This document shows positions 1 to 7,589 of a stretch of DNA of 10,076 nt, piece after piece. Position numbers and translations under genes: made by a program. This DNA comes from Gryganskiella cystojenkinii (taxonomy: Eukaryota > Mortierellomycota > Mortierellomycetes > Mortierellales > Mortierellaceae). The notes under the pieces are model-generated. The model searched no databases, was not told where the DNA came from, and saw only the letters and a list, made by a program, of their open reading frames with translations. Position 1 is the stretch's first letter; the number at the start of each line of letters is the position of its first letter. The stretch spans positions 1-10,076 of the forward strand of contig JAAAIG010001072.1 of NCBI GenBank assembly GCA_015852425.1, given 5' to 3'.

Positions 1-610
1 CTGGAAGGGAGATCCGAGCAGTTCTTTTACGATCTTTAACTGGCCCAATACAACGGCGCTGTATTTGGCAACAATAAATCCCAAGAACAGCAGCTTTGTC
101 AACGTCGGTATGCTCAGTCAAAAGAGTGACGCAAGTCAGGATGGTGGTGCCACGTTTGTGAATTCGTTTAACTGGACTCTGGTATGTGCAAACCCATTTT
201 TTGAAACCGCCGTTCTCAACATATACTCACTGAATCTAACGTCGTCTTTTTTTTTTTTTTGTAGGATATAGGAAAGGAAAAGTGGGAGAGTGGAAGAAAA
301 AAGAGTCTTCTAGTGAGACGATGGTATCTCAGGTTCTCAAGAGTCGACATTCTGTTAACAAATTACGTATCTTCTTCTTCCCCGGTCTCTTTTTTTTTTC
401 TCTCTCTCTCTATTTTCTCACTTACAGATGGACACTGAATTCTTCAAGCACATTGTCAAGAACCGCGCTGATCCCTCGTCAAACTCTGCCCGTAACCCTG
501 TTCCCGATTATTATGGTGAAAAGATCAAGTCTGTTTCCGAGTACCGCAAGTGGCTCCGGAAGCAGCGCGAGTACCGTCGCAAGGCTACCTTCTTTGTCGG
601 CGTCGACTAA
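1..610 (+). CDS. 3' end of an unrecognised protein-coding gene (5' partial)
   Basis: I do not recognise this gene. The reading frame is open from base 2 to 181 (60 residues, starting WKGDPSSSF and ending NSFNWTL), with a GTATGT donor at 182. The last exon is 428-610, preceded by a T/C tract and TTACAG; it encodes a basic C-terminus (EYRKWLRKQREYRRK) ending FFVGVD and a TAA stop. Between them, 265-366 is also in frame. It follows a CTAAC branch-like site and a T-run ending GTAG, so two models work: introns 182-264 and 367-427 with a 34-residue middle exon, or one 246-nt intron 182-427. Codon use in 265-366 (many AGA, AGT and CTA codons) is unlike the C-ending codons of the last exon, which favours the single long intron. 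No signal peptide, membrane helix or family motif is visible in this fragment. Confidence 0.6.
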
Positions 611-632
611 ATCGGGAATCTGAACAACAAGA

Positions 633-638
633 AATAAA
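633..638 (+). terminator. AATAAA poly(A) signal of the first gene
   Basis: A canonical AATAAA lies 23 nt after the TAA stop at 608-610, in an A-rich stretch with several runs of A. This is the expected position for the cleavage and polyadenylation signal. It is assigned from motif and position only. Confidence 0.5.
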
Positions 639-895
639 AAAGCGAAAAAAAAGAAAAAGAGCAAAACAACGCGCATTTTGTACAGCCTTCATAACATGTC
701 TTGAACTGAAAAAAAAGACCTCATCCAGGGAAAAAAAAGTGCAAGAAAATGTTCCTGATGACGGATGTGCCTGATCCAGCCAATTTTGACCTATCCCTTC
801 GAGATCATTTTTCAAAATCAAGGACAAGAAAAGAAGATTGACTTGTCGTTGGTTCGACAAAGTGGAGGGGGTTTTTTATGAATGTTCAATGGTAT

Positions 896-906
896 GGGGG
901 GGGGGG
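896..906. repeat. Poly-G run (11 nt)
   Basis: Eleven consecutive G bases sit about 45 nt beyond the stop codon of the minus-strand seven-helix gene. On that gene's transcript the run reads as poly-C. It is likely a length-variable homopolymer and a likely place for sequencing error. Confidence 0.9.
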
Positions 907-948
907 CGTATATATATTATAGATGGAGAGGACGTGAAATCAACAGTG

Positions 949-2349
949 CTAGTGAGGTCGCCTAGCTGAGGACCGTTCCGGGAGAGCAGCTCGGCTCGGA
1001 CGAGAGGGACTCCTTGGCTCTGCTACGGACAAAGAATGAGAAGAGGAAGACAAGGTTGCGTTGGGACTAGACGCAAACTCGTAAAACCCTGGTTGTTGTT
1101 GTGTCTGGCTTTGAAGCATCGCCGGTGCGACGATATGTTCTCTTGGTTGTTGTACGCGACCAACGAATTCCCAGGTGTGGTGGTAGGATTGGGACGGCGC
1201 GTCCATGTTGGCGGTGTAGGCCAAATAATCGTCGTGTGTTTCGCGAACATTCTCCAATGTCATAGCCTTGGTTGCCGGTGTGGACGTGGAAGGTGAGGTT
1301 GAAGAGTTGAGATCGTAATCGCTGTTGTAGCCAGTGTTGGCCGCAAAGGAGGTTAAAGGTGATGTCGAATTGTGTCTTGTCGAGGGTCGGATACTGTTGA
1401 CGATACTGCCAACTGTCGTGCTCGGATGACGACCGCCACCATCGACTGCAGAACTCGGCGTGACCGACCCCATCTCAAGTTTACTGGCGTTCGAATTCGA
1501 AGAGATTGCGCTCGGCCCATCGACCCCATCAGTGTTCTTGGCATCCGTCACGGTATTGAATAGGATCCGGATATTCAACCCAAACTCTGTGAGATTAAAA
1601 ATCGTCAATGTCGACGAGAACAGTTCGTAATAGACGTAGGTTGGCAACGTCTTGTCAAAGATCCCGATGATCCTATACACAGACATGAACACCAACAGGA
1701 TCAAATCGACCGTGAACAACGTGGTCTGGAGTCGTCGGTACTGGATCAAGGCCAGGTTCTTTTTGCCGCTCGTCATGCCCTTCAGTGTCTTGAAGAGTTT
1801 CCAATAAAAGATAGCTTCACAGATGATGTAGTAGAACCTAAAGACGGGTGCACCCGCATCGCGAAACGTCCAAGCGATAGCTAGGCCTGAACACCGGGTT
1901 CCTTTAGCGACGGATCCATCGCAGAGGTAGTTCTGGACTATGTTCACGATCACAATCGCAAAGAGTTCAATAGCTCGGAATCCGATCAAGAAGGCATGGA
2001 GCCAATCAAGTTTCCTGAACGCTGGAAATACAGCTGAGCAACGGAGGTAGGCCAGGTACATGGTCGTCGGTTTCGTAATAAAGTAGGCAATATTGTTGAC
2101 GACATTGAGCCAGAGTGCGGTGTGGAACGATATGGTGTTGAAGGCTGTGGTGATGAGAAAGAAGACGCAGAGCTCGTTCACGAACTGGGCGGCATTGATG
2201 ATGGGGAAGAGATTGAATTTCGAACCGGCGCGACGGAGAAAGATCATGCGGGAGAGAGAGTGGGTTGTGAGGACTAAGGAAGCACCGACGAGTAGAGAGC
2301 CAACGACTTCATCGATCGTGATCGAGGTCGCGATCAGAGAAGCGCTCAT
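949..2349 (-). CDS. Seven-transmembrane protein with a long Ser/Thr-rich cytoplasmic tail, GPCR-like, orphan
   Basis: A single uninterrupted exon encodes 466 residues. The ATG at 2349 is the first ATG in the frame; the frame stays open to about 2553 but without another ATG, and the start has an A at -3. Seven hydrophobic segments are visible, roughly residues 13-33, 46-70, 78-101, 117-140, 166-187, 208-230 and 237-264. Cysteines C143 and C153 lie in the segment after helix 4. After helix 7 a tail of about 200 residues is rich in Ser, Thr, Asn and Pro and ends SSARRPH. The topology, with a short N-terminus and a long polar tail, fits a fungal GPCR-like receptor, and the tail could be a phosphorylation target. 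I see no diagnostic motif of the Ste2, Ste3, cAMP-receptor, rhodopsin or RTA1 families, so neither ligand nor coupling can be named. It may be specific to its lineage. Confidence 0.85.
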   Translation of the reverse strand: MSASLIATSITIDEVVGSLLVGASLVLTTHSLSRMIFLRRAGSKFNLFPIINAAQFVNELCVFFLITTAFNTISFHTALWLNVVNNIAYFITKPTTMYLAYLRCSAVFPAFRKLDWLHAFLIGFRAIELFAIVIVNIVQNYLCDGSVAKGTRCSGLAIAWTFRDAGAPVFRFYYIICEAIFYWKLFKTLKGMTSGKKNLALIQYRRLQTTLFTVDLILLVFMSVYRIIGIFDKTLPTYVYYELFSSTLTIFNLTEFGLNIRILFNTVTDAKNTDGVDGPSAISSNSNASKLEMGSVTPSSAVDGGGRHPSTTVGSIVNSIRPSTRHNSTSPLTSFAANTGYNSDYDLNSSTSPSTSTPATKAMTLENVRETHDDYLAYTANMDAPSQSYHHTWEFVGRVQQPREHIVAPAMLQSQTQQQPGFYEFASSPNATLSSSSHSLSVAEPRSPSRPSRAALPERSSARRPH

Positions 2350-3124
2350 GGTCTGCTGTGTATGTATATATGCGTTGTGAAGTGATGGTGGTAGCGGTGG
2401 TGGAGGTGCAGTGTGAAGGGGAACTGCGAAGGGGAACTGTGAAGGGGAAGTGAGGCAAATAGGCGAATCAAGATTAGAGCGACAAATGAAAGGAGGAACA
2501 AGTAAAGAAAAAAGGAAGAGAATTGAGGAAACGTTTTTCGTGAAGTGAGACAAAGATTATTAAGGACGTTAGGTCAGGGTTTATTACATATAAAAAACAA
2601 AGGGACAGAAGGGGGTAATGAAACAGGTACCAAAAAGTAAAAAGAATGCGCGCACCCTTGGACGCCGTTGCCTTTATAGTCTTTTGACTACTTCGTTCAG
2701 GTTGTTTCTCAGACCCTGCTTGCTCTTTTTCGGGTACCGAGTTTGTCCGTAACAATCGTCCACAGTGCATCCCAAATGGAAAAAAAAACGCCTTCGAGCC
2801 GTTTTTTTTTTGATTAGATGCTAGTCAACCTGCAAAGGGTCAATGATAGCTCGGCATGGTGTCATTTCACGATATGAGCAAGATGATGAACACACAAAAC
2901 AAAAGGAAAACAAAATTATTGATACAGCATGCAAAGCGAAACCCGCACAGAGCCACACAGAGCCCAAATGCTCGCCAAAGGATCAATCCTTTTTTTTTAT
3001 CCCTGTCAAACCATAAAAAAAACGCACGAGAAAGTTTTTTTTTTGGCGCTGTGGTCTGATCTCCGTCCACCTGTGAAAGTCGCCATTTGAGTCGGGTCTT
3101 GAGAGCGTACAATCGATTGCTGCA
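2350..3124. other. Intergenic region: 5' UTR and promoter side of the seven-transmembrane gene
   Basis: The 775 nt contain no convincing exon. Nearest the seven-helix gene, the minus strand reads as C/T-rich and then A/T-rich sequence, typical of a leader. Runs of 8-10 A or T occur at about 2780-2812, 2990-2998, 3015-3021 and 3036-3044. A short tandem of CACAGAGCC with a one-base spacer lies at about 2945-2965. Open frames here are short and driven by the homopolymers. Confidence 0.5.
2672..2678 (-). promoter_or_regulatory. Possible TATA box of the seven-transmembrane gene
   Basis: The minus strand reads TATAAAG here, about 325 nt upstream of the start codon at 2349. It overlaps the edge of a short perfect inverted repeat, TAGTC-tttt-GACTA, at 2677-2690. 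If it is used, the 5' UTR would be about 290 nt long, which is long but possible. The assignment rests on motif and position only. Confidence 0.3.
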
Positions 3125-3542
3125 ATGTCGGTTGAAAGCATAGTCTACCTATCCTGGTTCGTCGTTCATTTCTTGAGAAAGCCCAGTGAAGTAAGTACTC
3201 TTTTGCATTCATGCAAAAAAAAAAATGAAAAATGAAAAAAATGAAACGCGAAACTCTTTTGAGCCGGGTGTAGCCATCCTTTGTGCAGCATGAAAGGATT
3301 CAAACACACACTCGTTGTTGTTTTTACAGTGGTAGCCATGGGCGTCATGTCCAACGGCAGTCGGGGAACTTATTGTTGACAAACAGCAAACATTTGGTCT
3401 GTCTCACTCTTCTCAAATGGGATCAAATTTGGCCTTGCAAGATCTTCAAGAGGCTCGGTTGCAGCAAGAGTTGCTCGAAATGGCACCATTTCTGCTCTCA
3501 ATATTACTGTTTTTTTTTCATCCTGTTGTCTCCCTTGGTTGA
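3125..3542 (+). CDS. Candidate small two-exon gene, unrecognised (weak)
   Basis: This is a tentative model. An ATG at 3125 opens 22 residues beginning MSVESIVYLSWFVVHFLRK and ending at 3190 exactly before a perfect GTAAGT donor. A T-rich tract followed by CAG (to 3329) and then TAG (to 3335) gives two acceptors 6 nt apart. The first creates an immediate in-frame stop; the second (exon from 3336) gives 68 more codons to TGA at 3540-3542. The 90-residue product would have a short hydrophobic start, an amphipathic Q/E/L-rich stretch (LALQDLQEARLQQELLEMA) and a hydrophobic C-terminus. I know no family that matches. The end is doubtful because the last codons run into the T-rich block, so the true exon may splice onward, for example to an acceptor at 3788-3789. 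It could also be a non-coding transcript. Confidence 0.25.
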
Positions 3543-3787
3543 TATCGGCTCCTTCACCCTTTCTTTGCTGTTGGACTGCCACAATTATGATGGTAACCTC
3601 GGCAAACGTCATTTGCCAACCATCCTTCCATGCTCCTCTTTTTTTTTTTTTTTGTCTGTTTATTTTATTCTATGCTTCGAATGCTAATTTTTTTTTTTTT
3701 GGCCTTTGTTCATTTTGGTTCTGTTTTATCCTTTTCTTTTTCTTTTTCTTTTTTCTGGTTTTTTTTTCTGTGCAATATGGTTGCCAT
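3471..3787 (+). other. T-rich block without any AG dinucleotide
   Basis: From 3471 to 3787 (317 nt) the plus strand has no AG at all; the flanking AGs are at 3469-3470 and 3788-3789. The block contains T runs of 15 nt (3639-3653) and 13 nt (3688-3700), a CTTTT-type run at about 3730-3755 and a TGCTAAT branch-point-like site at about 3682-3688. On the plus strand this looks like a very long pyrimidine tract before the acceptor CCATAG at 3784-3789. On the minus strand it lies downstream of the zinc-finger gene and carries two overlapping AATAAA signals. Confidence 0.7.
3659..3669 (-). terminator. Overlapping AATAAA signals downstream of the CCCH zinc-finger gene
   Basis: The minus strand reads AATAAAATAAA, two overlapping poly(A) hexamers, about 300 nt past the stop codon at 3969. 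They may set the 3' end of the zinc-finger transcript, but the T-rich plus strand makes such hexamers likely by chance. Confidence 0.3.
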
Positions 3788-3968
3788 AGACGCGACCAAA
3801 TGCCTCGTTGAGGCAGGGATAGAGCAAGACGGGGAATCCTTGGAGAGAGAGACAGATGCGACACCAGAGAAAACACGGAACGAAACAAGACGCGGTCCTG
3901 ATCCAGTAAAAAAAAATCTTGTCTTGAAATCACTAATAGACATGGCAAAAGGATTCTCTTCACATTTT

Positions 3969-6342
3969 TTACTCGTACTCTTCGCGATCCTGAGCGGCAT
4001 AATAGTCGTCCAGTTCTCGCTGGGCCAGATCATGATCCATCTCCTCATCCTCACTCAATACAATGTTCTCAGGCCGGCCTTGATGATCTACGTCGACATC
4101 ATCACTATCTTCCTCTTCTCCCTCCTCATCGCCGCTCTCATAATCCATTTCCTCACCTGACTCCACGCCATCGCTACTGATATCACCCTCCATCTCCTCC
4201 TCCTCCTCTCCCGGAGAATCACCCTGGAGCTGTATGACAGAATTCTCATCCTCATCAATATTCTCATCAAAGTTGAGAGGAATGAAATTCTCGTCAAATT
4301 GACGACCATTCGTAGATGTTGTTGACGCCTCCTCAGCCTTTTCCCAGTACCGACTCCCAGAACTGCCTTGAGGTACTCCTGCTGCTGGGAATATTTTCTT
4401 GCCATCGACGCCGGCGGTACCCGCTGCCACGGCCGCTTGCCATTCCTGTCGTGCTTTTTCCAACTCCTCGGGAGTCTTCTTGGCCCTCACGCCACCGTTC
4501 TCCACATGAGCCAAACCACAGCGACCCTTACATCCACGCTCGGTTCCAAAGTCGGGACAGAGCCAAACATGTCGGTCCTTGCAAGCGTTTCCAGCATCGC
4601 ACCAACCCTGAGTCGCAAAAGGTCTGCAAATCGGTGCCTGAGGGTTGATCCTGATATGAGGGTAGGGACAATCCACCTTTGAACAAGCCGCTCGCTGAAA
4701 ATGATAGCAAGGCGGGGTCGTGTGCGGGTTAGGCTTATGTGAGAGTAAACAAGTCGAAGCACTGTAGCGACAGATACCCCTGAGAAACTTTTTGCAAATC
4801 GCGAGATGGTCTCTCGAATGGACACGGTAACAGCCTGCCAGTGGACATTGGCCTAAGAAAAACATTTGATGTATAGGACATGAATCAAAACGAAAATCGC
4901 ACCATGGTACATCAAGAAAAATAAAATGAAGGGCGAAGGGAAGGTGGAAAAAAGAGAAAATAGATTGATATTGTGCCATCCGTGCTGCATGTATCCAAAT
5001 AAATCGTTCGTATCATTCCATCGAAGAAAATCAAAACACCAACAAAAAGATATACTTACCCGTCTTCGTAAAGTACTTGCAGTAAGAGACGACTCTTGGG
5101 ACTCTTGACTTGTGGAGGGCGGCCTTTGCTTTCTGCTTCTTGAGAATCTGATCCTTGACGAGTGTGGCTCTCACCAAATTTCCATTGGTAGTACGGACGA
5201 AATCCACGCCACCCATAGAAAACTGCTTGGGTGTCGATCCGACAGCGCCCACGGCTGGTTGTGCGGACGCTTGAACAGGAGTACCAGGTTTGATAGTTGC
5301 TGACTGGTCCTGCTTTGAGATCGCACCTGCGATGGCCCTGCGGATGAGCTTGTTGCCTCTTCGGTCCATCTCAAACTCGACTCCGTTGATGACGACACTC
5401 TCTGCAGGTTTTGATCGACGCATGACAAGTGTGCGTCCATTGAGACTCTTCTGGTACTCGGTTCCTCCGACAGTGACTATACCCTTTCGACGATCGCTTG
5501 CTCGCTTGGCTCGCAACTGGGCCAGCTTCGCTTTGGTCTCTCGGGCGGACTGAATAGATTTTTGCTTTGCAACCATAGTCTTCTTGAAGGTGCTCTCGTT
5601 CATGAGCGACATGTTTTTGGTTTTGGATTGGATCCATTGTTGCTGCTGCGGTGCGGGAGATGCAGATTTTGGTGAGACGACCGGAGTGTTTGATCCGGAT
5701 GTGTTTGTTGAGGATAGTGACGTGGTCGGTGAGGCCGCGACTGGAGAAGGGGTATTGGTGTCATTCTTATTGACAAGGGTAAGATGGCGAGTTGGTGTTT
5801 GTGGTTTGCTGGTCACTGCCATTGTCGGTCTTGGAGTCGGGTAAGGAGCCGTTGTCTTAATGTGTCGTGTTGTTGTCGGTGCCAAGATCGTAGTTGGAGG
5901 TGTTACTTGGCCCGACATTAGACGTGAGACTGTCGGCACCGAAGGTCGTGGAATGTACGGATTCGCCGCTTTGGTTGCTGGAGGAATGTTGTTGTTGAGG
6001 GTCAGTGACCGATTATAAGCACCCGCCGGGGGGGCATTCGTCACAGGAGGAGCACTATGGCTGTTGTTGTTGAGAGTAAGTGACCGATTAAAGACTCCAG
6101 CCGGAGCATATCCTCCTCGGCCACCACCTCGACTGCCTCGAGTAGAGAATCCTCCTCGTATGCTTGGGTTGTATCCTTGATATCCATTCGCCACTGGGGT
6201 TTGGATGTGCTTGTTGATGGCGCCTAAATCCGATTGTGGCAAAATGAGTTGTCCATTTCTTCTTTTTTTCTTTTTGTAAGAAAAGATTCAATTCCTTACC
6301 TGCAATTTGGGCAATCTGCGCCAAAAGCTCCTTATCGGACAT
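3969..6342 (-). CDS. Five-finger CCCH zinc-finger protein, ZC3H3/Red5 type (nuclear RNA processing)
   Basis: Three exons, 6342-6300, 6223-5060 and 4852-3969, encode 696 residues. Introns are 6299-6224 (76 nt) and 5059-4853 (207 nt), both phase 1 with GTAAG donors. The protein has a short helical start (MSDKELLAQIAQIAG), an RGG-rich patch (about 37-53), Ser/Thr/Pro-rich linkers, a basic helix (about 224-258), three short motifs of the type G-hydrophobic-F/Y...NG..L.R (266-284, 293-310, 351-370), then five CCCH fingers at 396-414, 422-441, 451-468, 478-497 and 501-518, with spacings 8-4-3, 7-6-3, 7-4-3, 8-5-3 and 8-3-3. Past about residue 575 the tail is very acidic. Five consecutive fingers with the CPDF start of the last one are the hallmark of ZC3H3; fission yeast Red5 is the MTREC-associated counterpart. 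Family members act in the nucleus in mRNA 3'-end processing, export and RNA decay, and that role is inferred here. Intron 2 splits finger 1. Confidence 0.93.
5988..6092 (-). repeat. Short internal duplication in the zinc-finger gene (NRSLTLNNN repeat)
   Basis: Two copies of the coding segment for F/Y-NRSLTLNNN lie at 6063-6092 and 5988-6017, offset by exactly 75 nt (25 codons). They are nearly identical at the DNA level, including the GTTGTTGTTGAG and GTGACCGATTA blocks as read on the plus strand. A degenerate third copy, RHLTLVNKN, occurs at residues 160-168. This looks like a recent in-frame duplication or a conserved short linear motif in a disordered region. Confidence 0.75.
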
Positions 6343-6609
6343 GTCTGTATGTATGTGTGTGAGAGTAAGAGAGAAAAGACGAGTGTGTGTCTAGTGGATG
6401 GGGCTGAGTGAAGAGAAGAAAAAGTGTCAGGAGGCAAGGGTCAAAGCTTTCCTCCTGACACGGGCGCCACTGACGACGGAGAGTGACTGCTATTAATCAT
6501 CAAAATTAAGGGGCGGTGAAAATTGTTGTGCTCTTTAACAATACAGTAAGGGCATTCGCTGGAGTGTAGATCCTCCTTTCACTTCCACTCCATTCACGAA
6601 TCAACAGCA
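6343..6609. promoter_or_regulatory. Divergent promoter between the zinc-finger gene and eL30
   Basis: These 267 nt separate the start codons of two genes that point away from each other. The left third is a GT/CT-rich leader for the zinc-finger gene. The middle holds an 11-bp inverted repeat (6424-6461) and three TGAC elements at about 6456-6486. A GGGGCGG GC-box-like site lies at about 6510-6516, and an ATTGTT...AACAAT inverted repeat at 6522-6542. A C/T-rich stretch before the eL30 ATG resembles the pyrimidine-rich leaders of ribosomal protein mRNAs. No clear TATA box is seen for either gene. Confidence 0.6.
6424..6461. repeat. Perfect 11-bp inverted repeat in the divergent promoter
   Basis: GTGTCAGGAGG at 6424-6434 is matched exactly by CCTCCTGACAC at 6451-6461 across a 16-nt spacer. 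After one mismatch, three more inner positions pair (AAG 6436-6438 with CTT 6447-6449), so as RNA it would fold to a 14-bp hairpin with an 8-nt loop. It lies 82 nt upstream of the zinc-finger start and 148 nt upstream of the eL30 start. It could be a binding site for a dimeric regulator, or a leader hairpin. Confidence 0.85.
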
Positions 6610-7389
6610 ATGGCTCCTATCACCAAGAAGAAGGTCAAGTCCGGCGAGGGTATCAACTCCCGTTTGGCTCTCGTCATGAAGTCTGGCAAGTACCAGCTTG
6701 GTTACAAGTCCACCCTCAAGACCCTCCGCAACGGAAAGTGTAAGTCAAAGGACGTTAGGGAAACGTTGATTGTTCAGGAACCGAGTTCCCTCGGATTGGT
6801 TTTTAATATCGTCATGGATACTGGGTTCTAGAAAGGACATGTGTACTTCGTACGGAAACCATACCTATCCGGAGAACGAGCATGGTGTGGCTAGCACGTG
6901 GAGTAACCCTGTATCTGATATTCGCGAGTCACTCACTTCTCTGGTTGATGCCACAGTCGACGGCATGCAGTTATGTCTGAACACGCCAACTTTCTTTCTT
7001 TTGGTGACTGGAGCTCGCAAGGGCTGAGAATGTCCCAATGATCCCTTGCTCACGTTGTCATTCCTTTTTGTTCTCTTACAACAAACAGCCAAGTTGGTCA
7101 TCATCTCTGGTAACTGCCCCCCTCTTCGCAAGTCCGAGATCGAGTACTACGCAATGTTGTCCAAGACCGGTGTCCATCACTACACCGGCACCAACGTCGA
7201 GCTCGGCACCGCCTGCGGAAAGTACTTCCGGTAAGTTTTTATTTTATTCCTATTATCTGAATCTGATTGATCGTTTGAATTTCAACCTTACACTTTCTTG
7301 CACTTTTCCTGCTCAATAGTGTTGGTGTCCTCTCCATTACCGATGCTGGTGACTCTGATATCATCAAGCAGCAGGAGGCCTCTGCTTAA
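6610..7389 (+). CDS. RPL30: 60S ribosomal protein eL30
   Basis: Three exons, 6610-6739, 7089-7230 and 7320-7389, encode 113 residues. All junctions are GTAAG...AG and rejoin conserved codons: GK|SKL at the first junction and FR|VGV at the second. The product has the eL30 landmarks throughout: [61 protein letters not shown] and DAGDSDI. It is a single-domain RNA-binding protein of the L7Ae/L30e fold that sits in the large ribosomal subunit and recognises kink-turn RNA. The length matches the family. Intron 1 is 349 nt, long for this window, while intron 2 is 89 nt. In budding yeast L30 binds its own pre-mRNA and blocks splicing of its intron; the long first intron here allows a similar control, but this is not shown. 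Confidence 0.98.
6740..7088 (+). other. Long first intron of eL30 (349 nt)
   Basis: The donor is T|GTAAGT at 6740 and the acceptor AACAG ends at 7088. The intron is longer than every other well-supported intron in the window (61-207 nt) and less T-rich. It contains two small perfect hairpins, CCGAG-ttcc-CTCGG (6781-6794) and GTAC-ttc-GTAC (6843-6853). I looked for a box C/D snoRNA and found only imperfect elements (TTGATGC about 6943, TCTGAA about 6976), too close together and without a terminal stem. Retention would cause a stop within about 30 codons, at 6829-6831. Confidence 0.8.
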
Positions 7390-7451
7390 ATATTCTCTCT
7401 CTCGCTCTCACTTTGCAGAATATGAAAGCGTTGTTCATGTTGTTGATTTTG

Positions 7452-7457
7452 AATAAA
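7452..7457 (+). terminator. AATAAA poly(A) signal of eL30
   Basis: A canonical AATAAA lies 62 nt after the eL30 stop codon, followed by T/G-rich sequence (CGGTTGTTCTTATTTG), the usual arrangement for a cleavage and polyadenylation site. Confidence 0.65.
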
Positions 7458-7589
7458 ACACGGTTGTTCTTATTTGAATCAAATTTGGTGGCGCACGAGT
7501 CAACTATCATTTTTCGAGCCCTGTTTTTTTTGTCAAAATCCTTTTTTTCTCTTTTCCATTCCTCCCATAATATATACCCTGCTCCAGTC

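Larger units (their letters stand above)
611..948. other. Convergent intergenic region with both 3' UTRs
   Basis: This 338-nt gap lies between the stop codons of the plus-strand gene on the left and the minus-strand seven-helix gene on the right, so it should hold two 3' UTRs. It contains A-rich runs at 636-660 and 711-740, an 11-nt G run at 896-906 and a TATATATATTATA stretch at about 909-921. I see no credible coding exon; the open frames on both strands are low-complexity K/R- or F-rich readings of the homopolymers. Confidence 0.6.

Noticed and set aside
282..623. 113-codon open frame on the plus strand
   Set aside because: It runs through the splice sites and T-rich tract of the first gene in a different frame from its exons, and is full of homopolymer-derived residues.
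2350..2553. Extension of the seven-helix frame upstream of its ATG, with a signal-peptide-like hydrophobic stretch
   Set aside because: No ATG exists in this extension, and the sequence has the C/T- and AT-rich look of a leader. It could matter only if an upstream exon supplied the start.
3283..3687. 134-codon plus-strand open frame across the candidate small gene
   Set aside because: Cys/Phe-rich composition and end in T runs. Its frame does not join in phase with the 3125-3190 exon and its composition is unlike a real protein.
3630..4160. 176-codon plus-strand open frame
   Set aside because: Its first third is T-run translation (poly-Phe) and its last third is antisense to the acidic tail of the zinc-finger protein. 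Only the middle, from 3790, is mentioned as a possible exon.
6935..6985. Box C/D snoRNA in the first intron of eL30
   Set aside because: The C-like (TTGATGC) and D-like (TCTGA) elements are imperfect and only about 30 nt apart, with no pairing between the flanks.
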